Source of the DNA: Pohlia nutans
Taxonomy: Eukaryota; Streptophyta; Bryopsida; Bryales; Mniaceae
Length of the DNA stretch: 64,000 nucleotides
Direction: 5' to 3'
Assembly (NCBI GenBank): GCA_022496805.1
Contig: CM040086.1
Location: forward strand, 1,800,501-1,864,500
Part shown: one piece after another, positions 1-11,100 of the stretch
Layout: each line of letters begins with the position of its first letter
Numbering within the stretch: position 1 is the first letter of the stretch
Position numbers and translations under genes: made by a program
The notes under the pieces: model-generated
Databases searched by the model: none
The model's input: only the letters and a program-made list of their open reading frames with translations
Told to the model about the DNA's origin: nothing

Positions 1-733
1 GGCAATTGTCAGCGACCAAGAACGTTTTCTTCCGGCCACGGGCAATGTTGCTACACATTGTCATGGCCTCGGCCGCGGCGGTCCCTTCGTCCAACAAGGA
101 AGCATTGGACATGGGCATGCCCGTGAGATCGGTGATCATGGTTTGGAAATTGAGGAGCGACTCCAGGCGCCCTTGGGCAATTTCGGCCTGGTAAGGCGTG
201 TACTGGGTGTACCACCCGGGATTCTCCAGGATGTTGCGAAGAATCACGGTCGGAACGTGCGTGTCATAGTACCCCATTCCAATGTAAGACTTCATCACCT
301 TGTTCTTGGACGCCAGCGCCTTGAAATGCGCCAGCATCTCGCTCTCCGTCAGCCCCTCGGCGTACTTGCTCAGATTCAAATCCGGCCTGCGGATGGACTT
401 GGGAACAGTGGCGTCGATCAGCGCATCCATGCTGCCGAATCCACACGCCTCCGCCATCACCTTCTGCTCCTCCAGGGTGGGGCTGTTGTGGCGCCGCTGA
501 AACGAATCGCTCGGCTTCAACGCCTCGATGGAAATGGCGCGCGCCCCGAGCGGCGCATTCCCGCGCCATTCCCGCAGCAACGACGAAGCGCCGAATCTCC
601 CACGCTGCACACCAGTCGCGGCCGAGCCTCGCAATGCGGGCAACGTCGAGCCGGGACTCGTCGCAGGCGCAACTGCGCGCCGCACCGCCAGCTGCACCAA
701 ACGCTTCACCACCTGCTGCTTCGCGCGCTCCAT
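1..733 (-). CDS. GLDP: Glycine dehydrogenase (decarboxylating) P-protein, 5' part, mitochondrial
   Basis: The P-protein of the mitochondrial glycine cleavage system uses PLP to decarboxylate glycine and pass the aminomethyl group to H-protein, a photorespiratory step. The minus strand is open from an ATG at 733-731 to the window edge, 244 codons, with no stop and no clear intron. Residues 1 to about 65 are rich in Arg, Ala and Ser with few acids, as expected of a mitochondrial presequence. The mature part then shows P-protein motifs: [51 protein letters not shown] and [11 protein letters not shown]. The usual plant protein is about 1,000 residues, so about three quarters, including the PLP lysine, lies outside. 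The ATG is the first one after an upstream region without such motifs. The family call is secure; the presequence start is likely. Confidence 0.95.
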   Translation of the reverse strand, partial: MERAKQQVVKRLVQLAVRRAVAPATSPGSTLPALRGSAATGVQRGRFGASSLLREWRGNAPLGARAISIEALKPSDSFQRRHNSPTLEEQKVMAEACGFGSMDALIDATVPKSIRRPDLNLSKYAEGLTESEMLAHFKALASKNKVMKSYIGMGYYDTHVPTVILRNILENPGWYTQYTPYQAEIAQGRLESLLNFQTMITDLTGMPMSNASLLDEGTAAAEAMTMCSNIARGRKKTFLVADNC

Positions 734-1131
734 CGCTAGCAAGCGCACCCAATCTCCTGCGCTCCAAACACGACCGCAATCCAAAACTGAAACGCTGCAA
801 TCCAAGCTAGAGAAACTGCACTGACGATTGATGGGAAAAGCACTGGAGCAACACCCACCAAGCCGCAAAATCAAAACACAAAAAGAGAGGATAGGAGATT
901 ATCCGAAAGGCGCTCCGGATCGGCCAAACGGACGGAGAAGGCTCACGCAGACCAGGCAGAATGCCCTTTACGCAGAAGGCCTTTACGTAGACCAGGGCAG
1001 AGTGCCTCTACTTGACCAGGTTCTGCCAGGAGAATGGGGACTGAATCTTACATTCAGTGGCCTTCACTCGCTCTGCGTCGCTTTTGGGAAGAATGTGCAA
1101 CGTATTCTGCATTATCATCCAAGAATAATTA
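734..1131. other. 5' flank of the GLDP gene
   Basis: This stretch lies upstream of the minus-strand P-protein start and must hold its 5' UTR and core promoter. It turns from GC-rich near the gene to AT-rich near 1100. I see no convincing TATA box at the expected place and no coding pattern. Short direct repeats of a CAGAnTGCC(T/C) word occur near 950-1030 (aggcagaatgcc, gggcagagtgcc). Confidence 0.4.
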
Positions 1132-1201
1132 GTGGCTATCAGTGATCTCAGAACCATTTTATGACATTTAGAACATTATGTGACCTCCCACATAAATGGT
1201 A

Positions 1202-1623
1202 AAGTAGACGACCTGTTTCCGATCAGGCCCCCAATCACGCAGTGTAGGGCGACCTATTTTCGTGAATAGGCCTACATTATTTTTGAATTCATTCGTAAAC
1301 GGTGGCGGAAACATGTTTCTTCTTAATATGGAAGGGTTGGCGCCTAGAATGGAAACTTGTGACCAAGTTAGTATGATATCATGTGTTCTCGAAATCTAGT
1401 TTTACAGTTCTTGGAAATAGGTCAGTCTATATTGCGAGAACGGGTTGGAGAGAATCTTCACTTTGAAAATTCGTAGTAAATTCGAAATTGCCCCAAAATT
1501 TGTTCAAAAATATGTTACCTTCTTCAAATCTATTTCCCTACACTGCAAAATTATTTTCCTATTTGTTACTCCACCGGAAGTATGTTGAATTGCTTAAGGT
1601 GATCGGAAACAGGTCGTCTACTT
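1202..1623. mobile_element. TA-flanked MITE nested in hAT-like copy 1
   Basis: Terminal inverted repeats of 24 bp start AAGTAGACGACCTG and end with the complement. TA lies on both sides (1200-1201, 1624-1625). The uninterrupted hAT-like copy at 7059 reads ggtatctac at the matching place, with a single TA, which gives an empty site. TA duplication points to the Tc1/mariner-Stowaway group. No coding capacity is seen in 422 bp. Confidence 0.85.
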
Positions 1624-1699
1624 TATCTACTTTTGTTATCCAGTGCATACAATATTCACGATACCTCTATAATATCTGGCAATACCTTTGATATATTAA

Positions 1700-2782
1700 C
1701 CCTTTAACGTCCCAGTTTAATATTGTTTTCAAAAATTCGTTATAAAATGTTTGATGAAAGTCGAAAATGGAGTTGATGTACAAAGAAAAGTTGTAAATGT
1801 CAATGTGAAGATCACATCTCTACGGTTGGATTTATCATATGTTTCTTTAACCCTTTAGCGCGTCGGTGTCCAGAATCTGGACGCCGGATGAATTTCAGCA
1901 GCTCGATTTCTGTAGGTACCGGATGTTTTTCATCCTCTTTTTTTTTTTTCATTCTTGTGCTAGTTGAATACCATTTGTACGGTATGGATCTTCCAAATAA
2001 GATAATGTGAATTTTTGAAAAATTACAAAAGTGATTAATGTCAAGTTTCAATTTTAGTTCAAAAAGAAAGACCTTGAATATGATTTTCCATAGTAAGTAG
2101 AATCAAATAATGGAAACCATACCATCTCGTAGTGCATGTCATTCTAATTTCATTACAATATTTTTAAAAAAAATTGTGTTAATTTTGGATTTTTAATTGA
2201 ATTTCAAGAGAAAACCTTGCAAAATTACTTTAAAAATATTAATAATAAATATGATGAATCCAACCGTACAGATGTTATCTACACATTGACATTTACAACT
2301 TTGTTTTGTACATCAACTCCATTTCCATTTTTCATCAACCATTTTATAACAAATCTTTGAAAACAGTGTTGAATCGGGACGTTAAAGGGTTAATATTTTT
2401 TTATTGATTTTGCAAGGTTTTCTCTTGAAAATCAATGAAAAATCATGAATTAACGGAATTTTAAAAAAAAAAATTGTGATGAAATTGGAATAACATGCAC
2501 TACGAGATAGTATGGTTTCTATTATTTGATTCTACTTATTTTGAAAAATCATCTTTAAGGTCTCACTTTTTGAACTAAGAATGAAACTTGACATAATCCA
2601 CTTGTGTCGTTTTTCCAAAATTCATAATAACCTATTTTGAAAATCAAAACCGTACAAAGGATAGCCAACTTGCACAAGAATCATGAGAAATTTTGGTGGG
2701 TGAAAACTCTCCAGTTTGGATTGAATTCGAACAGTCAAAATCTGTCCAGCATCCAAATATTGGACGCACGCGCCTGAAAGGG
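1700..2782. mobile_element. Composite of two interleaved TTAA-flanked palindromic elements
   Basis: Left flank TTAA at 1696-1699; the right flank reads TCGG at 2783-2786, where the empty-site paralogues at 7059 and 34978 carry a single TTAA before GGTGATACC. Inside are two left ends (CCCTTTAACGTCC at 1700, CCCTTTAGCGCG at 1851) and two right ends (GGGACGTTAAAGGG to 2389, then TTAA; and CGCGCCTGAAAGGG to 2782). The order is A-left, B-left, A-right, B-right, so the palindromes interleave rather than nest. TTAA duplications with CCC/GGG ends are the hallmark of piggyBac-type elements. No transposase is seen. Confidence 0.8.
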
Positions 2783-3237
2783 TCGGGGTGATACCATGAT
2801 GATAACCGCGGATATCGCCTCATGAAGTTGCTACATATTTATATCATGATGAGCATTCTTGCTACATTTCAAAAAAAAACTCATTTTCTTTCTTTGTATG
2901 TTTAGCAGCTCCATTTTTTTGGTAGAAATCCAGATAATTTTAGCCAATTTCTAGATCACTAGTGGCTATCCATGTTTTCTCACAATTGGAGGATTTGGAA
3001 AATTAAAAGGGAAGGTATCGTAGTACCATTAATAGCAAGTTCGCCAAAAAATAATTCAAAAAGAAATGTGAAAAATTGGAAATTATAAGGACCAAATGAC
3101 GAAAATAGAATCAACTAATCTAAGCTATATTTTGCTATTTCAAAGCTATTTTGGACTATTTTGGACCATTTTTAATCATTTTATTCTCAAAAACTAAAAT
3201 CAAGAAACTCATTTCTAGGAGAACGAACCTTATTTTT

Positions 3238-3240
<3 letters not shown>

Positions 3241-3301
<61 letters not shown>
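3241..3301. repeat. TA dinucleotide microsatellite
   Basis: About 30 TA units with one AA interruption near 3268. Confidence 0.97.
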
Positions 3302-3303
<2 letters not shown>

Positions 3304-3359
3304 GTTCATGAGGTGGTGATCTTGCTATGGTAATACGGTAACTATGCAACGAGTTTTAT

Positions 3360-3574
3360 TTTTATTTTTTAAAATTGTGTTCATTTGGGATTTTTAAATG
3401 AATTTCAAGAGAAAACCTTGCAAAGTTAATTTTAAGATATTAATCATAAAATTGATGAATCCAATTGTATAGATGTGATCTTCATATTGACATTTACAAC
3501 TTTGCTTTGTACATCAACTTCATTTTTGTTTTTCATCGAACATTTTATAACGAACCGGGATGTTAAAAGGTTAA
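3360..3574. mobile_element. Relic of a TTAA-type element (right part)
   Basis: This segment matches 2160-2393 in order (AAAATTGTGT, then TTTCAAGAGAAAACCTTGCA, then ACATTTACAACTTTG) and ends GATGTTAAAAGGTTAA. It is a truncated copy of the element A right half. The left end is not found. Confidence 0.7.
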
Positions 3575-3899
3575 AAGATAGCAGCATTATAAGTAATAAT
3601 ACTTTAATCCAAGGTTGTTATAGTGCATAGCTAACCAATGGAAAATGGGCAACCTGAATAAAATTTTCCTTGAACACTAGGCCACTTCTTTTGTCCCCCA
3701 TTGACAATGGTTTATGACCTTCCTGCTTCCTTCCCCACAATCGTCACTCACTGAAAAATGCAAAGTAAAGGGTTGCACTTAATGTACTACGTGGATGGAA
3801 TTCACACGATGTACTACAAATTAGATGATGGATGAAAAGTTAGAATGGCTGGATGCTATTGAATGTTATGCAAGAGGCTAGAATAATGCCATGGCATTT

Positions 3900-4099
3900 A
3901 AAATTGCACATATGAAGTCCATTTTGATTGTTCTTGTCCCAATTCAACCAAATCTCAACCCGTATAGATAGAATATAAATTCATAATGTACAATTTTAAT
4001 TCATATATCAAGTTCAAAGTATTCCTCTAAGTTGCATTTTATAATGTATTTTTGCAAAACTACCAAATGTAGAGAGGGCTTTAGGCATTTAGGGGTTAA
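3900..4099. mobile_element. Relic of a TTAA-type element (right part)
   Basis: It resembles the right part of the element at 26198-26739 (CGTATRGATAGAATMTAAA, then TTTTGCAAAACTACC) and ends TTTAGGGGTTAA. The left end is missing. Confidence 0.65.
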
Positions 4100-6416
4100 T
4101 TGTTACATTGCATAAAATTTGTAAAGATTTCAAATTTATTTTTGGAATATTCCAAAACATTTCAAAATATAAAATATGTTAATATGTTTCGAATATTCCA
4201 AAAGAATCCATTTTAAATATATATAAACATTTTCTGTAATTGTTGTATAGTGTTGATGATGCAGTAATGGCAAATGTTTAACATATTGTACACTTTTTTT
4301 TGACAGATGTGACGTCCTAGTGTGAGAATTCCCTCCAAGTACTTATAGGTAGTTTTAGAGGTATGAAAAAAAATTAACATGATTAGAAGATATTTTAAAT
4401 ATTTACAAATTCTATCATGTAAACAAGATCAAAATTGTTTTAATTTTTTTTTTTCAAATTTAACATTTAAAATTATATTTAAGGTGGATAAAATTTAAGT
4501 TTACAAGTAGTTTAAAAATGAAAGTGAAGAAACTAAAAGAGACACGCGATTGGAGCACTATTAAAAAGCCCTTTGTATTTTGGTCACTTGAATTTTGGAT
4601 TTTTTCATAGTGTAAAATCTTCAAATGAAGTCTATTCTCTAGCTCCAAAAGTTAAAAGATGTATTATAACTTAGCTTAAACATTTATCAAAAACATCAAC
4701 TTCAACAAAATTAAAACATTTGATTTTTTGGGCCTTTGATCAAAATACATTTAGAATATGAATGGTTGGTCTTAATTTAATAAATGGTTCCAAAATTTTG
4801 GGCTCAAGTCGTAGTGTAAAGTGGTTGTGGCTAATTTTGGGATTTGAACCAATAAGAGCTAGATGAGTACTTTAGCCCTTTTAATTACTCATCAAAACAT
4901 AGTCGACTTCATATGTTATATTGCACTTAGAACATAGGTTGTTTGCTTGCTCGCGTTGCTCCTTACAACTTGCCCAAAGCTTTGTTTCATGTTTCTTAGA
5001 GCATCTCCTACGGCCACAAGAGAATACCTCTCATTTGCATTGTCAAGGCTCAAAGTTAAAAGATGGCCATTTCCAATGTTAGAAAGTAGACTTGATTTCC
5101 TATATGAAAATATATTTTAATTTTATGATAGCATTTTTTCATCCCAAGCAGCCCATAAAAAAGGACAACAATTATAAAATGGTCGTTTAGTCACATGGGG
5201 ATTACCTCTAACGTGGATTTGATGTGATCGCTTTTTGGCCACATGAGATTGGATTTTTTTTAATATTTTCAAAAATAAAAAAATAAAAAAATAATGATAT
5301 TTTTTGTAAAATATTTAAAATTAAAAAATAATTATAGTAATGTTTTATTTTAAATAAATTAAAAATTAAAAAAAATTAAAAAAAATACTAGCATGAGTTT
5401 TGAGACGACCCTTTGGAAGCTTTAGATCTCTTCTAATCCATGCAGCTTCTTTTGTTGGTCTTCTTTTTCCCTTCTCCTACCCTACACTGTAGCATGCGTC
5501 CTTTGGATAGTGTCGGTGCATGGTCACTATCGAAGGGAGGTACCAAACGATGCCCCATGTGGTAGCAATTGACGCAGTAAAGGCCAATTTATTGGCTCTC
5601 TAAATTTAACCTTTACTCCAAAAGTGATGAGGTCCCCACCCTAAACTCCAAATCCACCTCGCCATCTCCACCCCTCTTTTGAGGAAGCTTTTTTCTCAAG
5701 CTCCTCCTTTTGGTTGCTTGCATTTTTGCTACAAATGCTTTTCTATCTTGGGCCATGATAGTCAATGCAGGAGTGGTCAACCAAGGTTTGAAGAGTCATA
5801 TGATGAACAAGCCATTTTACAATGAATAGGCTCCCAGTTGTTGGGACTCTATTAGAAAAATGCCTTAGTGAGTCGTGAATGAAGCTCTCCAAAGGAGATT
5901 GTTGCACTAAACGCTCATTGGTGCGATAGATGCTAGGATGGGTGGCGATGCTCTTACTCTAAAAAAAGAGAGGGTCTCCACCCCTAAACTTGAACTCTTT
6001 ATTTATAACTCCACCTACTTGCCCCGAAATTCATTTCAAATTCTCCATATTTTTCTACCATTTTGCATAGTATTATTTTTATTAGCATAATAATCATTTT
6101 GGTCCCCCACATCATAAAATCAATTTGGAAACACACATTTGAATAATGTAGTCTACTAACAAGTTCAACATCACGCCTAATATTTAATTATTTATAAAAT
6201 AGATTTAGGCAAAAACGAATATTCTCTGAAATGAATTATTTTCCCTTCATTTTTTTGAAAAACAATCTCCCCAAATTTTAAAGATCTATATTTTTAGACT
6301 TATTTTCCGCTGAGCCTTCTAATAAACTACAATTCAAAGAACTTCTGAAAATAAAAATGCATACAACAAATCAGGGGTTTATTTTCTTGGTAGGAGTTTT
6401 GGTTAACCCCTAAAAG

Positions 6417-6948
6417 CCCGAGGGGTATTGGACAAAACATAGATGTGTTATAATATGTGCCTTCCATATGTTTGATGAAGGTTGGTTCAATAGACAAAAT
6501 GTAGAGTATCATCTTTACAAATTATCCGTACGGTCAAACTTCCTAAATAATCTTTAGATCATTTTTTAATGAATTTAAAAGCATTAACCTTCGAAAATTT
6601 GTGTAAATTATAATTTTCAATTTTAGAGTTCAAAATTTAGTACGATTGGTTAAAGTTGGGCTATCTATCGTAAACTTCAAAAAAGCAAGAGAAACGATGG
6701 AGGAATCATCATTACTTTCCCCAAATAGCAAATTTTGTAACACTAAGACAATGTTGAGGTGATCTACTTTGAAAAATTCTCCCGGGTGGAGTTTAACTCG
6801 GATTGCCATAATTCAAATTGGGTTGGAAAGTAGACTTGATGTAGTATTTTAAAATGTTTTTTATTTTTTCAAAAAAAGATTTTTTTGTTCCAGGGAGCCC
6901 GTTTTTTCCGGGCAGCGACCAGAAAATGGTCGCTCGGGAGCTTAGAGG
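6417..6948. mobile_element. TTAA-flanked MITE (piggyBac-like), 532 bp
   Basis: It runs from CCCCTAAAAGCCCGAG to CTCGGGAGCTTAGAGG, with TTAA at 6413-6416 and 6949-6952. Its interior is homologous to the element at 20188-20725 along the whole length (for example CCGTACGGTCAAACTT). No open frame of note. Confidence 0.85.
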
Positions 6949-7058
6949 TTAATGAGTCACTAAAGTGTCAATTCTTGACAAAGGAGCGTAGTTTTGTTCC
7001 AATGACCCTTTATCCGATGGGCGCTGAGCCATGAACATTACATACACTTTATTCACAC

Positions 7059-7376
7059 CAGTGGTCTTATAACCACTTTATGACATTTAGAACATTATGC
7101 GACCTCCCACATAAATGGTATCTACTTTTGCTACCCAATGCATACAACAGTCACGATACCTCTGTAATATCCACCAATACCCTTGATATATTAAGGTGAT
7201 ACCATGATAATATCCGCAGATAACACCTCATGAAGTTGCTACATATTTATATCACGATGAGCATTCTTGCTACATTTCAATTTTTTTCATTTTCTTTCTT
7301 TGTATGTTTACCAGCCCCATTTTTATTTATTTATTTGTAGAAATCCAGCTAATTTAAGCCAGTTTTGAGATCACTG
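7059..7376. mobile_element. hAT-like MITE, copy 2, uninterrupted
   Basis: Ends CAGTGGTCT and GAGATCACTG, flanked by an exact 8-bp duplication ATTCACAC (7051-7058 and 7377-7384). It carries intact empty sites for both insertions found in copy 1, including TTAAGGTGATACC. Confidence 0.88.
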
Positions 7377-7747
7377 ATTCACACCGGCCTTCAAAGAGGC
7401 GGGAGTTTCTATTCATGCTCGGGGCCTTTGCATTGTTCGCTCGCAAGCTTCTCAAGGAAGCACAGCTGTTTGTGATGCTCTCGCAAACGTGATGCGTAGG
7501 TCCATTTGCTGCAACTTAGCAATGCTCCAAAGGGCAGGATCCAATGCAAAGAATGATCACAGGTATGAGGGCAATTGTGCATTTGCCCGGAATGGACTCC
7601 AGTTGGATTCATTTTTGTAAACAATCCACTTCAATCTGGCTTTCCCAAATCATCGGTGAAGCGCGTCTACAGTACGAGTTTTTTACAGCACATTCAAGCT
7701 TCAAGGCCACCGACTGAAAGAATAAGCACAAGCTCGGTTCCTGACTT
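7377..7747. promoter_or_regulatory. Probable promoter region of the FANCJ-like gene
   Basis: It lies between the hAT-like MITE and the duplicated 5' end of the helicase gene. It is more GC-rich than the MITE field. No clear TATA box or coding pattern is visible, so the promoter assignment rests on position. Confidence 0.35.
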
Positions 7748-8140
7748 GGTTCAGTTTCCCGCCTCCGTCGTTTGAATTCTTATGCGACCCTAAACCCTCT
7801 TCTTATGCGAAAAGAATTCTTCCAAGCTCGCAATTGCACCTTCTTCTGACAGATTACCATGCCCGTTGAGATTCCGTAGTCATGGCGATGGCGGACTCCT
7901 CCAGCGCTGCTGCCGGTGCCGTGCACACCTTCCAAATCTGCGGCATTCCGGTTCAGTTTCCCGCCTCCGTCGTTTGAATTCTTATGCGACCCTAAACCCT
8001 CTTCTTATGCGAAAAAAATTCATTCAAGCTTGCAATTCTGACAGATTACCATGCCTGTTGAGATTCCGTAGTAGTCATGGCGATGGCGGAGTCCTCCAGC
8101 GCTGCCGTGCACACGTTCCAAATCTGCGGCATTCCGGTGG
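7748..8140 (+). repeat. Tandem duplication of the FANCJ 5' end, period 202 bp
   Basis: Copy 1 (7748-7949) and copy 2 (7950-8140) share GGTTCAGTTTCCCGCCTCC, the CGACCCTAAACCCTCTTCTT block, the leader ACAGATTACCATGCC and the first 20 or so codons. Copies differ by short indels. The duplication joins within codon 25 of copy 1, so only copy 2 reads on into the helicase. Confidence 0.92.
7882..7977 (+). CDS. Upstream 31-codon ORF from the duplicated FANCJ start
   Basis: The ATG at 7882 opens a frame with the same first residues as the helicase (MAMADSSSAA, then [11 protein letters not shown]) but runs into the duplicated leader and stops at TGA 7975-7977. If transcription begins upstream of 7748, this is an upstream ORF with as good a start context as the true ATG at 8077. 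It cannot make a helicase. It is probably a by-product of the duplication; any effect on translation is inferred. Confidence 0.55.
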   Translation: MAMADSSSAAAGAVHTFQICGIPVQFPASVV

Positions 8141-11100
8141 CGTTCCCCTACAAGCCCTACGCCCCGCAGCTCGCCTTCATGGGCAAGGTCCTGGCCGCGC
8201 TCGAGCAATCGCGCCTCCCGCACCGCACTGCCACCGTCAACGCGCTCCTCGAGTCCCCCACCGGATCCGGCAAGACGCTCGCGCTCCTCTGCGCCACCCT
8301 GGCCTGGCAGGCGCAGTTCCCATCCCTGCCTCGCCCTGCCCCTGCTGCTGCTTCCGCCGATCCCCTGCTCTCCGGCGGTGGCTTCATCCTCGACGACGCC
8401 CCTCCCGGTACCGCTCACTCTCTACTTTCCCCTCACTCCTTCATGTATGCCATGTTCCACAACACGATGATGTGCCCTGAACATGCATAATTGATTTTCT
8501 TAATTCCTGCAGCTGAAGATTCCGCCGCTGGAAGGTCCACCAACCAAAAACTCACGAAACGTAAAGTCCCGATGATCTACTATGCTTCGTAAGTGTTCTT
8601 AGCTTCCTCACATTCTATTTGTTCCGATCTGTTGTTCAGCTACATCCATTTGTATAATGCGGGTTTCTGGAGCCAATTCAGAGTTCTGTCCAAGAAGTTT
8701 CTCTACAGTAGTTCTTCAATTGGTCTTGGTTTTGAAATTAGTCTTATATTCTACGATCGGCCCTCTATGACTTGCAGGAGGACACATACTCAAATTACTC
8801 AAGTCATTCGGGAATTTAAGAAGACCAAGTATCGTGTATCAATGGCAGTTCTGGTGAGTCGAGTTTTGCTGAGGGATTCAAGGGGCTTAGAGCCATCCAA
8901 ATTTCCTCACTGTTTTACTCTCCAGTGTCAGTGGTTTCTAGCTTCCAAGTCTTGATGAGACTTTTTTCTCTTCTTGGCTCAGTCCCCTTAACTATTAGTG
9001 ACGAATGCGTCTACATTTGGCAGGGTGCAAGGAAACATTACTGCACGAACAAACACGTTGCGAACAAGAACAATGTGGATGAAGACTGGTGCGCGATTCT
9101 TCACCTTACCGCATTTATGCTAGCTTTTACAAGTGGCGCTCCTCTTTAGAAGATTCTAATTTGTGTCGTTCAACTGATCACGCTGCAGCAAGCTTCTAAT
9201 GAAAGACTCTGAGCGATGCTGTCCCCAGTTCAAGTGAGTTGTCTTCTGGCCGGCTCAAATTAGTTGCTAAACCGTTTTATTAAATTTTTGCCAGCATGTA
9301 TATAGCATACTGTGCAAGTCCACCTTATTGAGTTCTTTCTGTACGGTTATTCATCCAGCCACCCAGGAATGATGTAATGTCTATTTGGTAAGCCAACGCT
9401 TGTTTTTGCAATGTGTATCACGCATTTGCGCTTTATTGATATCTTTGACAACCACCCTGGAATGACGAGGTAATTGATACCTCCATATGAATTGCTCTTG
9501 CTTCCAGAAACGTGTCGAAATTGAAGACACATCCATCACTGCAAAAGGGGGGCTCAAATGATGTTCACGACATTGAGGACCTAGTAGGTCTAGGACGCAA
9601 AGTGAAAGGTGCGTTGGGTGGAAGTATTCTGATTCGAAGGAGTAATAGCACTTCTTCTATTTCACCCCCTTCACTCTTAGAACAAGTACTTCGAGAGTCT
9701 TGTTGAATGTTGTCTGAAATGTTGGCAAGCTCTGGATGCAAAGGTTCAAGACCAAATTGGTATTTTACTGTACACATGTGCATCTCAGTTTTGTAGTTCA
9801 CGAGCTTATAAATAACGGGCTCTTTTAAAGCCGAGTTCTGTGTTTTTACTGCAGTGCAGGCTGTGCATACTTTGCAGCCCGGGCATTGGCCACTGAAGGA
9901 GACATTGTATTCTGTCCTTACAGCTATATCCTGGATCCTATCATCCGAAGTGCAATGGAAATCAACTTACAAGGAGCAATTGTGATACTGGATGAAGCAC
10001 AGTAAGTTCATTTGTATCGTTTTCTGGACTCAGAGCTTTACCACTGGATCTCTCTTCCTTGGGTTCTGTACACTGGGGTACATCGGTTGGGATTTTCTAC
10101 TCTATGTAATCTTTCTGTGTCTATGATTTTCCTCTTCCTTTTCGTCAAGTCTAGGCTCTCTGGAATTGTTCAATACGTATTGTGCAGCTATTTGCGAAAA
10201 CTTGATACTGTTTGTATGGGTCATAAAGTGCTGTAGGTTTCGTCTTTTGTATTGGTGCTGTACAAATATCCTATTTGTGACTATGAGACCTCTGTGGCAG
10301 CAACATTGAGGACGTAGCTCGAGAGGCAGGGAGCATAGATTTGGAGACCAATATGCTGCAAGGTACGACTTGGGTTATGACACAGTTTATGCTGGCTACA
10401 GAATGTGTTACTATCTGCCCCGTGTATATAAAGGCGATCTGTGACTGTTGATGCTAAACCACTTCGGTAATGCAGACTTGCGGATGGAATTGGAGCAGCT
10501 GGCTTCCTCAGACGAAACAGCTGACATATACTCACCGCTGCTAGAAATGGTGCAGGTTGGTAATTAAATCTTATTCGCTCTCTTCAAGCTCAAGAACATA
10601 CGAAACAACCGTTTGTTTATCTTGATACCGCAGTGGTGATGTTTGTCTCTATCGAGTTTTGAGCTCACATGGATGCTTTAGATATATGAGTTATATTAGC
10701 TGATATATGTGTTAAGCGCCCCTCAATGCAAGTGGTCACTTGACCTGCTTTGCCAAAAATTTCAACATGTACAAAGGTTACAATATGGGGGACTTCCTGC
10801 AGGCTTTGCTAGCTTGGATACACTATCAAGAAAACAACTTATCAAAATTGGACTTCGAGCATTATGCTTCAAGGTTATTATTTCTACTATCTTCTAGAAA
10901 ATTTTGGCCCAGCATAGCAGTTGAGACGTTCTCCTATGCAAACATTAGCTGAAACTGATACTTCTCGAGTATAGTAGGACGTCTACTTCAGAGTAATCGT
11001 CTGTTTTCTCAGCTTCAACTACAGTATTATTTGACCTATTAGTTCCTTTCAGGATCGTGTTTTCCTTCTTTCCGGATGCTTGCTTAGAATCGAAGTTAGG

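Larger units (their letters stand above)
1140..2961. mobile_element. hAT-like MITE, copy 1, broken by two nested insertions
   Basis: The ends are CAGTGATCT and AGATCACTA, flanked by an exact 8-bp duplication GTGGCTAT (1132-1139 and 2962-2969). An 8-bp duplication and CAG-type ends fit the hAT superfamily. With the two insertions (1202-1623 and 1700-2782) removed, the remainder is about 318 bp, the same length as the uninterrupted copy at 7059-7376. No transposase is present, so it is non-autonomous. Confidence 0.85.
2962..6412. other. AT-rich intergenic DNA with element relics
   Basis: No gene is supported here. It holds a TA microsatellite, two TTAA-element right ends (near 3574 and 4099), and near 5085-5208 a decayed copy of the right end shared by the elements at 6417 and 20188 (GGCAGCCC, then AAAATGGTCG). 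The rest is low-complexity AT sequence with runs of A and T. Confidence 0.6.

Noticed and set aside
264..800. Long minus-strand frame of 178 codons at the left edge
   Set aside because: It is a shifted frame over the P-protein exon; the true frame carries the conserved P-protein motifs and is open to the window edge.
3151..3333. 60-codon frame over the TA microsatellite
   Set aside because: Tyr-Ile repeats are a translation of TA units.
7866..8480. 204-codon plus-strand frame over the FANCJ start
   Set aside because: Wrong frame across exon 1; the frame from 8077 has Walker A and splices in phase.
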